A stretch of DNA of 64,000 nt, from assembly GCF_025698545.1 (NCBI RefSeq), contig NC_068576.1:56518094-56582093 (forward strand), written 5' to 3'. This document shows, one piece after another, positions 38,014 to 50,032 of this stretch. Numbering within the stretch: the stretch's first letter is position 1; each line of letters begins with the position of its first letter. The DNA comes from Gossypium raimondii. Its lineage: Eukaryota; Streptophyta; Magnoliopsida; Malvales; Malvaceae. The notes under the pieces are model-generated. The model was given only the letters and a program-made list of their open reading frames with translations, ran no database searches and was not told the DNA's origin. The position numbers were made by a program, and so were the translations under genes.

Positions 38014-38439
38014 AGTCAACGATATATATTTTTTTCTTTATTTATTTGCTTCGAATGAAATGAAATGCCGAAGTTTTCATTAACATTGTTTTATAGTTGC
38101 ATTTATGGATTTAGAGTTGCTCATCTGTTTGGGTTGAATTCCACTATGCTTTAAATATGATATTAATATGTATTTTTATTTATATTATTTTACATCTATT
38201 CATATTTCTTTTCAATTTTTTAAAATATTTATATTATTTTTAATTTAATATTTAATAATTTTATATATTTTTCATTTATTAAAATTTTAGCTAATTTAAT
38301 TTCTTTCAATTTCATAATATACTTTTTATGTGTTACCAATTTTACAATTTATTTACTTTAATCTTTATATACAAAAATTAACAATTAAACATTATAATCT
38401 TATCCTTTTCACATCTAAGTTTAAAATCTAGAAATTTAA

Positions 38440-39015
38440 CATCAACTTTTTCGATAAATTAAGAACGACAACTTTTAAAAAAATTAACAATTTTACAAAT
38501 CGGTATATGGACAAACTAACTCAAGCTCCCATAACTTCAAAAACATAAAATTACAAGAAAATAACTTGAAATACCTTAACAATTGAGGAACGAAAGTTTT
38601 GAAGCTTCAAAATGGTTTCTTAGGTTTTCTCTATGCTAGTTCAGTAGAGGAAGAAAGAAAGAGATGACAATACCTTTATATACTTAATTTAAAATTTAAT
38701 TAATCAAAATTAAGTAATTAAACCTTAATTAATCAAAACTTAATCATACTCAATCAAAGTTAATGGATGATACATCATCCTCCACTATGAGACAAAATGG
38801 TCTAATTATTGAATCATTAGCAATTTACAAATCCATAAAGATAAGAACTTTACAATTTCATCCCTGTACCCTAATTAAGCAAATAATAGGTAAAATTGAA
38901 GGACTAAGCTTTAATACTATTTTATACTAACTTGAATATTTTAATTTAATATTTACAGACTCGGTTTATATAAAGGGTTTTGAAATTGTATTTTTGACAC
39001 CATTAAAATTGGGCT
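38440..39015 (+). mobile_element. Possible 3' part of an LTR (fossil)
   Basis: The stretch ends TTGTATTTTTGACACCATTA, then AAATTGGGCTGTTACA. This resembles the 3' end of an LTR that I recall from cotton Gypsy-type elements, the same type as the fragment at 16.24 kb. No internal region is attached. Limits on the left are approximate; it is an old, incomplete remnant. Confidence 0.4.
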
Positions 39016-39863
39016 GTTACACTTTTGGTAACCCATGTGTATTTCATGCTATTTTTTTATTTTTTAATGATTTTTTTTATAATTTTCCTGTTTTTAAACA
39101 ATTTTATAATTTATAACGTGACATATGAGGTAAATAGTGACATGTCAACATAAAGTACGCATGAATTGTCATGCGGGTTGCTACGTTAGTGTTGTTAGAA
39201 ATTAATGTTTTAGTCAATATTTTCATTAAAAAAAGTGTCTGATTCTTTTTAAAAGATTATTGGCTAAATTTAACTAAAAATAACCAAATTGATAAAAGAT
39301 GTAAACATTGAGGGCTAAATTTAATATTATGCCTATTATATTTATGTATTAATTAGATATTATGTTGGAATGTGCCACTTAATTTTACGAATTAAGTTAG
39401 TTTTTGGTCTGTTGATTTAGATATAAGATTAATTTGAGTTTGGATGGTGGAGTTTGAGATTATTTAAAGTTTTTCTTGGATAAATTTGAATTTAATTAGT
39501 TAGCTTTTAAAATCGAATCAAATTCAATATATATTTGATTTTCAGTAATCGGATCACATCATTAAATTTTGACAGAATTTAAATTTATAAACAAAGATAG
39601 ATTTAATTGACAAATTCAAGGACTAAAGTCAAACAAAAAAAATATAAGTACTAAAATGAATCTAGTTGTCAAGTTGAGGGGCCAAAAATTATATTATAAT
39701 TTTTTATATTGAAAAACTAGAACTCACTTTTAATAAGACAGAAAAAAGCGGTAATGGAGCTGTAGATAAGGACATAATTGTAAACTCGTATCACCTTAAC
39801 AATTTTAACCACCAACTCGGCGCAAATCTTCTTTCACCCTTTCATATCTTCTCAAAATATCAT

Positions 39864-39902
39864 ATGTCCAAAGACACACTTGTCCTTCCCGCTGGGTCAT
39901 GA
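39864..39902 (+). other. Possible uORF upstream of the ACS10-like gene
   Basis: ATG at 39864 opens a 12-codon frame (MSKDTLVLPAGS) ending in TGA at 39900-39902, 58 bases before the main ATG and in another frame. It would matter only if transcription starts upstream of 39864, which the sequence does not show. Confidence 0.3.
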
Positions 39903-39960
39903 CCCTGCCCCGCTCGTCGTTCAAACCAGAAAGCCAGTTAGAGCCGCCGCCGCCGCCGCC

Positions 39961-42467
39961 ATGCGCCTCATCGTACCTCTCCAAAGCGTTGTCCAAGGCA
40001 GAGGAGGCCTAATCTTCGGCTCTCTTATTCCATGCGCTTTATTCTACTTCCTCCAACTCTACCTCAAACGACATCGTTCCCCCAAACCTCAGTCCAATCC
40101 TCCTTCTCCCACCACCTCGTCACCGAAGCTGGCGGAGATGACGAGAACCTCTTCCCGCTCCAATTTGTTCTCTCGCTCGATCGGACAGGTTCGTATATCT
40201 TCCCGAGCAATTTCCATTGCCAAGCCGAACGAATCGCCGTATTATATCGGGTTGGATAAGGCCTCGGAGGATCCGTACGATAGATTAAGTAACCCGGATG
40301 GAGTTATCCAGCTCGGTTTGTCAGAGAATAGGGTAAGCATTGCTTTTTAAACATGGTTTCATTGGATTGTCGTTTCTTAATCCTAGCCGTTAATTTTTAT
40401 TAAAAAATTTCTCCAGTTGTGTTTTGATTTGATTGAGAAATGGATGTCGGAGAACCTGGGCCACTCGATTACCGGAAGAGATAATGGTGAATTGAATATT
40501 AACGGGATTGCCACTTACCAACCTTTTGATGGAACAATGGAACTCAAGCTAGTAAATTCAAATCTCTCCTATTCTTTAACATTTTTATTGCTTTTATTGG
40601 ATGTTTAATAAGCTTATGGAAGTGCTTTTGCATTGAACTTCTATAAGTTTGTATACTTCTTCTATTTTAATCTTATGTTGGAACCTCTGTTAATATTACT
40701 TTACAAGTAAATTATAATGCATAAGTTTTGCCATGCAGAATTATTATGAAATCCTATCTTTTAATCTTCTTTCTGAATAATCACCTGAATGAGAATGGAT
40801 TTGATTTGTGATACTGTGATATTTGTTGTTAGTCTGTAGGAGAAAATATACATTATCAATAAGAAGTCGAAATATTCTTAGATTTTATTTTTTATTTATT
40901 TTTGTGTGTGTATCAGCATAGGTGGAACAGTGAGGTTAAACTATTCAGTGGTATAGAAATTTGGATTTTTTTTTTGTGTGAATACAATCATATAAGAGCA
41001 TGCATGGAAATGAATAAGTTTAATTGGTTTAGAAGCTTAAGAATCAGATAAATGGTAGCAAACTGAATATTTGCGTTTATATTTACACACCGCATTCACT
41101 GTTGAGATTTTTTATAGTGGAGCTTTCATACCTTTTTCTGCACATTCATTCATAGTGGTAGTAGAGATTAAGAGACGTGAAGCTATAATGGAAGCTTTAT
41201 GCTTTTGTAGTTTATACTTTCGATGGTTAAATTTAACAACGATCATCTTATGTTATAAAGAATTAGACAGTAATGCAAATAGGGATGCTTTTTGAGACTG
41301 TTTGGTGTTGTTTCTATTTATTCATTTGTTTGGTACTTTTGAAGGCTATGGCAGGTTTTATGTCTCATATTATGGGAGGAGCTGTCACGTTTGAACCATC
41401 GCAGATGGTTTTAACTGCTGGTGCGACTCCAGCAATTGAGACCTTATGCTTCTGCTTGGCAGATCAGGGGAATGCATTTCTAGTTCCTACACCTTATTAT
41501 CCTGGGTAACTATTTGTCCCTCTTTTCAGAAAAACACTCTCCCCAAATCACACACAAAAGGGTAAATGGCTCTATTGGATTAATTAGAAAATCCGTCTGC
41601 AGATTTGACAGGGACGTGAAATTTCGAACTGGAGTGGAGCTAATACCCGTCCATTGTCGCAGCACTGACAACTTCGCCTTAAGTATCACAGCACTTGATC
41701 AAGCATTCAACCAGACAAGAAAACATGGAACAAAAATTCGGGGAATTCTCCTCTCGAACCCTGCAAATCCTGTTGGCAATCTACTTTCTCGGGAGATGCT
41801 TTATGCTATTTTGGACTTTGCTCGAGAAAAGAACATCCATGTCATATCGGATGAAATATTTGCAGGGTCTATGTATGGGAATGAAGAGTTTGTTAGCATG
41901 GCTGAAGTTCTTGATTCAGAGGGTTTTGATAAAAACAGGGTTCATATAGTTTACGGGCTATCAAAGGACCTTTCTCTTCCAGGATTTAGGGTTGGAGTGA
42001 TCTATTCATTTAATGAGAATGTTTTGGCTGCTGCTAGAAAGTTAACTAGGTTTTCTTCCGTTTCTGCTCCAACTCAAAGATTACTAGTTTCAATGCTTTC
42101 AGATGCGAGATTCATCGAGGAATACATTAAGACCAATAAAAGGAGGCTACAAAATATGCATGCTTTATTTGTAGCTGGTCTGAAAGGATTAAATATTAGA
42201 TGTGCAGATAGTAGTGCTGGCTTGTATTGTTGGGCTGATATGAGCAAATTAATCTCCTCTTACAGTGAGAAAGGAGAACTTGAGCTGTGGGATAAGCTAT
42301 TAAATGTGGGTAAGATCAATGTAACTCCTGGTTCAGCTTGCCATTGCATTGAACCGGGATGGTTCCGTTGTTGTTTTACAACCTTAGCCGAGGAGGATAT
42401 TCCTGTAGTTCTGGAAAGAATTCGAAAAGCAGTTGAAAACACTACAGATCTCTTAAATTCAAGTTAA
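39961..42467 (+). CDS. ACS10/ACS12-like aminotransferase (PLP, class I/II)
   Basis: Four exons: 39961-40332, 40417-40551, 41345-41505 and 41603-42467, GT-AG, in frame, 510 aa. The ATG follows a GCC tract and begins [17 protein letters not shown]; the next residues (~17-35) form a membrane-like segment, then a Ser/Pro-rich linker to ~95. The catalytic part carries [44 protein letters not shown] (~274-281), ISDEIFAGS with Asp306, and [15 protein letters not shown] with the PLP lysine at ~344. The layout matches Arabidopsis ACS10/ACS12, which are grouped with ACC synthases but act as amino-acid aminotransferases. So I do not call it an ethylene biosynthesis enzyme. Convergent with the next gene, 506 bases away. 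Confidence 0.9.
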
Positions 42468-42973
42468 TTGCATCAATCACTAGTAGGATTTTACTGTCGT
42501 AGATATTCCTCTTATAGCTAAACAAGAGGATGTGGGTAATGCACAATATCTAAGTCGGACACAGATGACTTCTTCAAGTAACTGCAGCTTAATTATAACA
42601 TTTTACATTCCAGGCCTGTAAAATCATCTAGATCCTAATTTTCTGAAGCTTCTTGATGAACGGTGAAGCAGTCCTAGAAGAACTTCAGTCCTTTTTGGAA
42701 CTTCTTCAATTGCGATCCTTCAATAATTTTGATGCCAGTTCCAAAGATGCAGCATCCCGGAGCTCTTCTTTCCTTCAGAAATTCCTGTCATAGTGTTTCA
42801 TTCAGGCAAGAGTAGAATGTCAATTTGCAGATCTTTAGCAAGTTAGTAGCTAGTTAGAATTACAACTTCTTTATTTCTAAACTATTGACAAAAAGTGATT
42901 ATGTGATATTTGGACAAAAGAAAAGCATAAATTTTGCTCCATTTTTCCTTTATAATGAAAGAACAGTTCTGTT
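42468..42973. other. Short convergent gap
   Basis: Holds the 3' UTRs of the ACS10-like (+) and DUF688-like (-) genes. I see no repeat or gene. Confidence 0.6.
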
Positions 42974-43810
42974 TTAGAGTTTTAGACAATAAGTAATGGC
43001 TAGAATTACCATAGATATATTCTTCTCTCTTATTTGAGCAGCTTTTCTTTGATAACTTCTCCTTCTGCTCATCATTATCAACTCTCCAAGTGTTGGTGGC
43101 TTCCTTATGATTACAGTGTTATTACTCTCACGATCGAAATTGTTTTGAGCTGTTTGAGGCTCCTCGTCAGGGAACCTGACCTTTTCAAGGAATCCAGCAT
43201 TAGGTGGAAGCAGTGGAAAAAGGCATTCCAAGAAAGAAACCCCTACAAGGCTTGAAGCACCGGTTGCATAGCTGCTTGTACTATCAGTTTCCGAAGCTGG
43301 TGAGGAAGGTATTTCCGGATGGTCACTATCGTTGTCTATCTGGTAAGTTTTCTGCTCTGGAACAATAGTGGAAACCACCGTTGATGCTGCCAGGCTGCAA
43401 TTTTCCAAGATCGATGAAGCTGAGCTAAAGGAATCATCTGTTTCAAAACCAAATGCTTCAATATCGTCACCTTGGTCATCATTGCTGTTGCAGCCATTAA
43501 AATAGGCTGGAGAGTACACTGGTGGTGGAGGCAGAGTCATGAGCGTTGCTGACGGTTGCACACCCATCGGTTCCACTGCAGGCTGGAGAAAGCTAGGTAA
43601 CGGTGTACCTGGCTTTTCCTCCCAATTAAAAGGAATCGAGGCTATAAACTTGATCGGAGTTGGAGGTGGTAACACCCTACTAATCGTAGAAGCCTCTGGT
43701 TTCCAATCTTTCTTTGCTATTCCAGGCCTCACCTCCCATAGGAACGGGACCGAGGGTGGCAGCCTGATTGCCCTTTTCTTCGCATGTCCTTCGGCTTTCA
43801 TCTCTGCCAT
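42974..43810 (-). CDS. DUF688-like proline-rich protein
   Basis: Single frame of 278 aa from the ATG at 43810 (MAEMKAEGHAKKRAIRL). The frame is open upstream but offers only a TTG. Two copies of the family signature are visible: VPFLWEVRPG (~21-30) and IPFNWEEKPGTP (~58-69), linked by a PPPTP run. The middle is Ser/Asp/Glu-rich with a likely disordered stretch. Near the end, PPTLGELIMMSRRRSYQRK is another block common in this family. Members are often annotated as hydroxyproline-rich glycoproteins, but there is no signal peptide here, so a cytosolic or nuclear protein is more likely. No biochemical function is known to me. An additional 5' exon is possible. Confidence 0.7.
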   Translation of the reverse strand: MAEMKAEGHAKKRAIRLPPSVPFLWEVRPGIAKKDWKPEASTISRVLPPPTPIKFIASIPFNWEEKPGTPLPSFLQPAVEPMGVQPSATLMTLPPPPVYSPAYFNGCNSNDDQGDDIEAFGFETDDSFSSASSILENCSLAASTVVSTIVPEQKTYQIDNDSDHPEIPSSPASETDSTSSYATGASSLVGVSFLECLFPLLPPNAGFLEKVRFPDEEPQTAQNNFDRESNNTVIIRKPPTLGELIMMSRRRSYQRKAAQIREKNISMVILAITYCLKL

Positions 43811-45635
43811 CCCAAAACAGCTCAAAAGGTCAGTTCTTCGTTCTGTCTTTGAATGCAATATTTTTCCTATATATTGATAGTGCTAAGTGGGTTAGAAGAG
43901 TTGCTAAAATACCAAATCTCCCAACTGCACCATTTCTGAGCTTCAATAAGGTAAGCTCACCTTTGAACAACAAAGAATAATTATAGGAAAAAACGGTAGG
44001 CTGACCTGCACTTAAATAGGGGAATTTATTACTTTGGTTTTGGATTTGGTAGGTCAAAACCACCGTTAAAGTGGTCGTGTGACCAACTTTATTAGGCATT
44101 ATTGCGACTAAATTGTCATTAGCAATCAGTTTCAGTTTCGTGGATTATCGATAGGACATAGGAACATAAAACGTAAATAAAACGGATATTATAACTTTTG
44201 GCCCCTGAACTAGACAATTTGGTCTACTTTTGTCCCTGTATTTTTCTTTTGTTCAGTTTGGTACTTGAACTTGGCAATTAGATTCATTTTGGTCCATGAT
44301 TTGATGATGTGGCTAGTGTTCTTGGAACATGATTGGATTGACTGGTTGGACCAAGAACCGATCGGTATACTGGTCCAAGCAAAGGGTTGAACCGGTTGAA
44401 TCAAAAGTTGCTCAAAACCGGTAAAATTGGAAACTAAGAAAAAAAACCATTAGTTGAATATGTTGAATTGGTTTAATAAATTTTTTATGTTTTTTAAATT
44501 TTTATGAAATTTTAATTAATTATTTAGTTATTATTGGTATCAAACCGATTGTATCGGGAATCAGTAGTCTAATCGGTTCAACCATTGGTTTAGTTATTAG
44601 AATACTGTATGTGACACTTTAATATTGTTGTTAGATTTAGATACTAAAGTAAAAAAAAAAGTATAGTTATTAAAGTGGATTTAGTTGCAAAGTTGAAGGG
44701 TTAAAATTATATTATGAAACGAAATGGTTAATTGTAGCTAATATTTTCAAAACTATGATCTAGATCTTAAATTAATTTTCGGACCTAGAATATTCTAATT
44801 GAGTTTTCATTAGTATCATTTTTTTGGTGAGCTTGAGAGTTAAAATGTTAGCTCAATTTAGATGTTAGCTTCATCTAATGAACTTTTGGATTTGATGTGT
44901 TAAAAATATAGCTTTCTTAAATTGTATTAAAATCGGTTTTTTTAACACATCATTTTCAACCTGTCTATTAGTTAATACACGTGTTTACAATCTAATGCAC
45001 ATGCTTTAAATGTGTTATGTATCCGATTAAATCTGTCAATTTAGCACCTAAATTAATAGTTTCATCAATGAAAAAATGTGATTAATATAATATTAGTATT
45101 TTAAAAACTCAATTAAATTTTGAAATTAAAATCAAATTAAAATCTGAATAAAAGTGAGTTCCGAGAAATGGGCTATTTGCAATGAATAAACCAGGTGTTT
45201 TACAAGTTATTTTAGTTTTATTATTATTATAACATTAATGATTATGAGTACAAAATTAATAATTAAATGATTAATTCAAATCAAGCTATCTAATTAAAAT
45301 AAATTTAAAAAAAATTCAACTCGAATTTCAATTTTACCAAATTAAAAGTTAGTCCCCATCTAATCAAAACAACATTTTGTAGAATTCATTAATGAAATAA
45401 TTAAACTAATCTATAAACTAATGAGTCTGGATCCAGTATTTTTGTTCTAATAACAACAAAAGCAGATAATATGTCCGTTGTTCAAAATCAAAACAAAAGG
45501 AATATTTTCACATGACTATATACATATTTCATGTAATTTACACAAAACTTGGTTCAAGTCTAAAATTACAAAAATTGGCAGAAAATCAAAATCAAAACCC
45601 CCAAAAAACAACAACACAATACCATTAAACCCCTA
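43811..45635. other. Intergenic, DUF688-like promoter to PSI-like gene 3' end
   Basis: Contains the promoter side of the DUF688-like gene and a MITE with inverted ends at 44186-44716 (listed). The rest, to 45635, is AT-rich with no gene. Confidence 0.55.
44186..44716. mobile_element. MITE of the CCCCTGAACT type
   Basis: The left end reads ATATTATAACTTTTGGCCCC, then TGAACT; the right end reads AAGTTGAAGGGTTAAAATTA, then TATTATG. These are imperfect inverted repeats. TTTAGTTGCAAAGTTGAAGG and similar right ends occur at 39.67 and 53.46 kb. Length ~530 bases. Target-site duplication not determined. Confidence 0.55.
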
Positions 45636-46814
45636 TTAAACTATTTTGCTGCATTCAAACAAGGTCCTGGCTGTCATTTCTCTTTCAAATCTCCAAATAT
45701 AATTCAAACCCACCAATAGTTCAGTAATGGCAGCTTCAGCTTTCTCTTTATTTGCAAAGAAAAGGGTTTCTAAAAGAAGAACATTTGTTTTAGGCAACAA
45801 ATTGAAATCCCAATGCTCAAAGCTCCTTTCATTTTGCCATTTGATCATATTATGTGCTAATGGTGATAACCAGCTCAATATCTTCCCCATAGCTGATCTC
45901 CATTCAACAGCAAGCAATGGGTCATCTGCTATGAACCCTAATATTCCTTTTAATCTACCCCTTAATGATGACCTAATGGTGCTTGGTAATATTGAATAAA
46001 GCTCATCCCTTGTAGCCAAGCCTATTAAATGTGGTGATCTTATCATTTTCTCTAATGTAATGATTAGATTTGCATAATGTAAGGCTAAAGCTGAAGCACC
46101 TAATGTATCCAGAGGGGGTTTTAAGAAATTTGAGTTTGATTTGAAAAAACCGAGCCCGAAAACTAGCTTGAACCTTGCTAAAATGCTGAAAACCGCTCTT
46201 ACAAGGATGGAAACAACGTTGTCAAATGTTGTGTTCCATAAGGATTTTTGTTTCAAATGCTTAACCTCTTGACTTTGACAGTAAAGCCTTTGCTGGTCTT
46301 TCATGGAGAAACAGTTACACTTTCTCAAATTGTTCTCCATTGTGGATAATTCTTCCATTTCTTTATATAAAGTTGCTGTAATGGCTATCAACGTTGCCAT
46401 CTTCTTGTTTTTAGCTTCCATGTCATTGGAACTCAAGGCCCAGAGATGAAAATCGTGACCTGAATCGGTGAATGAATCGAAACATTGGTCGAAACACCGA
46501 AGCTTGGCGTCTTGGCATCGGCTGCTTAGCCTTGAAATGGACTTGGCTACCAGCTTGATGTTTTCGACTAGTTCGGCACACGCTAGCTTCAAAAGGAAAA
46601 GCTCGTTGTTGGAGACGAGCTTCGTGACACCTTCGAAGGGTATCGATTCGTTATGAAGACGAATTATGGCCTTGTCTGAAAGTGAGTTCCAAAGATGGAG
46701 GAGCTTTGTCATAAGGCTAGCAATCTCAAAGGATAATATCCCAACGTTGGATTTATGGTTTGGATGTTTGGATATAGTTCTTTTCACTTTGATCAACCAA
46801 GTTTCAAGAGCCAT
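45636..46814 (-). CDS. DUF3475/DUF668 protein, PSK-simulator (PSI) type
   Basis: Intronless, 392 aa from the ATG at 46814 (MALETWLIKVKRT). DUF3475 covers ~25-82 (ILSFEIASLMTKLLHLW, SNNELFLLKLACAELVENI). A helical linker follows, with a likely coiled coil at ~140-165. DUF668 spans ~237-325 (TLGASALALHYANLI, LPSTIRSSLRGRLKG). The C-terminus contains TNVLLLETLFFANKEKAEA. Arabidopsis PSI proteins with this pair of domains affect growth and phytosulfokine responses. This copy is shorter than PSI1 and lacks its long termini, so it belongs to the short clade. There is no signal peptide or membrane segment. Confidence 0.85.
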   Translation of the reverse strand: MALETWLIKVKRTISKHPNHKSNVGILSFEIASLMTKLLHLWNSLSDKAIIRLHNESIPFEGVTKLVSNNELFLLKLACAELVENIKLVAKSISRLSSRCQDAKLRCFDQCFDSFTDSGHDFHLWALSSNDMEAKNKKMATLIAITATLYKEMEELSTMENNLRKCNCFSMKDQQRLYCQSQEVKHLKQKSLWNTTFDNVVSILVRAVFSILARFKLVFGLGFFKSNSNFLKPPLDTLGASALALHYANLIITLEKMIRSPHLIGLATRDELYSILPSTIRSSLRGRLKGILGFIADDPLLAVEWRSAMGKILSWLSPLAHNMIKWQNERSFEHWDFNLLPKTNVLLLETLFFANKEKAEAAITELLVGLNYIWRFEREMTARTLFECSKIV

Positions 46815-47449
46815 TTCAAAGGGGAAAAAAAGGATCAAAATTAAAGAAATGAAAAAGCAAAGGGACCCCTTTTGAAGGAAAATGGTTCAAAAGAGAAAAT
46901 GGAGGTGTGCAGAGAAAAAGGGTAAGTGAAAGCTTTGAAAGGGTTAATGGTGGTGGTGTGTTTCATTGGATGCTGCTGAGGCCAGTATACAAATGGCAGT
47001 ACCATTTATATAAAGGAACAGATTTAATTTTTTTAAAAAAATATTTAAAATAAATAAATAGAATAAGAAGAGTTTAGAGACTAGAAAGCAGTTAAATTAT
47101 TAAAAATTATGTTAAAAATATTGTTTTATTGAGTTTAAATATGTTTTTTAATAAATAACGTGTCACTCAACATTATTAGACTTTTTTAATGTCAATAATT
47201 TAATTTAATTAATTTTTTATCATTTATAAATATTATTTTTCTTAAAATGCTTTGTCAGCAGCATCCTAAGAGAGAACATTTTTAAAGAAAAAAGAAATGA
47301 TTGAGCAAAGAAGAAAAAAATAATTGTATACATATATTCTGCTACGGTCAAATTTTTGGTTGGACCCTTAACACTTAAAATATTATGGGTTTTATCTTTA
47401 GATTTTGTTGAGATTTTAAATGAGTTCACAGAGTGACTTTGTCGAGCAA

Positions 47450-47715
47450 GAGCGGCATTACAGGGGTTGGCAAGGGTCTTGACCCCTTCAATTGAAAATT
47501 TTATGTTTTAATCCCTTTGAAATTTAAAAATGGTAAATTAATATATTATAAAATTACATTTTGGTCTTTCTAAAATGATAAAATTATGATTTAATCTTTT
47601 AAAAATTACATAATTTTAAGCTTACAATGAAGAAATTTACATTTTGGTTATCACAAAATTTTTAATTAAATTTCAATCCCTCCAAAAGGAATTTTCAACT
47701 TCTCCCTTGTTGCCA
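47450..47715 (+). repeat. Dispersed repeat family R1, copy 2
   Basis: GGCAAGGGTCTTGACCCCTTC opens the copy. ATAAAATTACATTTTGGTC, AAAATTATGATTTAATC and TCAATCCCTCCAAAAGGA follow in the same order as in copies 1 and 3. No ORF. Confidence 0.55.
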
Positions 47716-48924
47716 AGAGTTAAAATACTTTAAAAAGCAATTAATTCACAAAGCGAAAGTACGTCATTGAGTGGCTAAAAGGATAAATATATAATTAAAC
47801 TCGAACCTATTCCTTATAGGTATAATTTACAATCAATTAAAATTTTGATTAATATCTAATCAAATAAAACAATTGTAATCATATTCAATCACTTTAAACA
47901 TCAATGCCATTCATTAAAACTAACCATGAATTGGTTTTTGACCCATTTTCTCTTATAAATAAATAAAAATATTAATTCATTGTTTTTAATGATTGCCTCT
48001 TAGGCCATGAGTTTAAGGATAAGTGCTATATGACAAAGAAATTAGAAAAAATAGTAATTTAAAAGATTTAATGAAGAAAATCTAACTTAAAAGAGTTGAC
48101 TAATTGGAAGAAGAGAGGATGATGATCATGATGAAGAATGGGAATATTGGATTGAATAAGATTTAATAAGATAGAGGATTATATAGTACCAAAACAGGAT
48201 AAAATAACTTTTAGTCCCTAAATTTATATTTTTTTCAATTTAATCCTTAAATTTGGATTCAATTAAGATATGATGATGTCATAATTTGAGATTTTGTCAT
48301 GTAATCACTTGAATTTTTTCAAAAATTATATAATATCTAAACCCCAAAATTAAAATTTAAGTGATGACATGACACAATCTTAAAAGTGTCACGTCATCAT
48401 ACTTAAATATAATCCAAATTCAATGACCAAACTAAAAAATATCAAATTTTGAGACTAATACAAATAAAAAATTCAAGGACCAAGATGAAAATTTGCCAAA
48501 TTCAAAAATTAAATATTTTTTATCTCTATCAAAATTAACATTTAATTTTGGGTTGTCCAGATTATATATATACATATATATTAAAAAGAAAACCCCACTT
48601 ACTCATTTCAGGTCACATGGGTAGAGGGAATATTTTTGGGGTTGGTTAATTTTTATTTTTATTTTTAACCCTTTTTTTGGTGGTGGACATCACTCAACTC
48701 AATTAATCATCATATACCATATTAACATAGTCTAAATATTTGGGGTTATTGTTAAAAAATTGTATTAAAAAGTATATATATATATATATATTGAAATTAA
48801 ACAAATATGATTTAAAATATTTAAATTATGGAACTTTTAATTTCAAAATTTGGCATTTCAAAAATTTTAATTTACAAAGTTTTGTTCTGTTGTTTTTCTT
48901 TTACTTAGGTTGATGCTTTCTTTC

Positions 48925-48927
<3 letters not shown>

Positions 48928-48970
<43 letters not shown>

Positions 48971-48971
48971 T
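48928..48971. repeat. (TTA)n microsatellite
   Basis: About 14 TTA units in an AT-rich background. A (TA)8 tract lies close by at ~48774-48791 and a mixed (TA)n(TG)n tract at ~49490-49520. Confidence 0.9.
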
Positions 48972-49349
48972 ATTTACCTTCTTTCTTTTGCCTACCAATT
49001 GCATGGCAAACAAGACAATCCCTGGTTTACTTGTCTGTAAATAAATAGGCAAACCCTCCTACATATATGATTACTTTTTTTTCAAATATTAATAATTTTT
49101 TTATTTTTATTGAGTAATTAACAATTGAGAAGAAGATATATATGATCTTATGCTGGCTTGTTTTATTTGTTTCTTTCAATGGATTGTTGGGAAGAGCAGC
49201 CTCCCCATAAAATCCTATTACATTTTTATTTTCAATCCCAACATTCACCACTATTAAAATTAATTACAACGTATCGGGTGCAATGATAAGTTTATTGCAT
49301 TTATAGACGGAGAGTTTAGGTTCGAACTTTAAAATAGAGGCAAAGGAGG

Positions 49350-49625
49350 GTAGGCGGGGGCTTGATCTCCTTAAAATGGAAATTTTCAGTTTTAACTCTT
49401 TCAAATTTTATAAAATTTTAAGTAAACAATGGTAAAATTATAGTTTAGTCCTAAAAATGGTGTACTTTCGATTTAGTCTTTCTAAAAACTATATATATAT
49501 GTGTGTGTGTGTGTGTATATGTCAATAAATTGGTGAAATTTTATTTTAAGTCTCATAAAATATATAATTTAATCTCCCCTCCTGGAAAAATTTCCAACTT
49601 CACCCTAACCCGAAAATAACATTGT
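49350..49625 (+). repeat. Dispersed repeat family R1, copy 3
   Basis: Opens GGCGGGGGCTTGATCTCCTT, then AAAATGGAAATTTTCAGTTT and AAAATTATAGTTTAGTCC, and closes CCAACTTCACCC. It is interrupted by the (TA)n(TG)n tract. No ORF. Confidence 0.55.
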
Positions 49626-50032
49626 TAGGAGGAACATTCATAAATTCATAAATCCGACAAGGATATCTTCATAAACTATAAAATATATATGAATAATACT
49701 TTAGTAAGATTTGAGTTTAAATCATATAGATGATAAAAATAATACTAGAAAAATTTTACTTTCTATTTTAAAGTTCAATTCAATTTAACTTCAAATTTAA
49801 TCGAATCCGATGTAATTAGTGTAAATCGATAAAATAGTTAGATTTAAGTGTAGACTATAAAATAGTAAAAGGAAATTGAAAGTGAAGCACCTTATAGGAT
49901 GAATGCAATGAACCAAATATTTAGGTATACGAAGTGTGGGAATATTTTAGATCCCATAAGATAATAAGACAAAATGTATCATATATTAATAGACCAAGAT
50001 CTAGCACCTCAAAATCTGTGCTTTAATCTAAT

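Larger units (their letters stand above)
38014..39960. other. Intergenic, CHX 3' end to ACS10-like gene
   Basis: No gene seen. The CHX 3' UTR comes first. An LTR-like remnant covers ~38440-39015 (listed). At 39610-39700 is one end of a MITE family that also occurs at 44186-44716 and 53400-53495 (GTTGAGGGGCCAAAAATTAT). The final ~150 bases are GC-richer and should be the promoter and 5' UTR of the ACS10-like gene, including a GCC tract just before its ATG. Confidence 0.55.
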
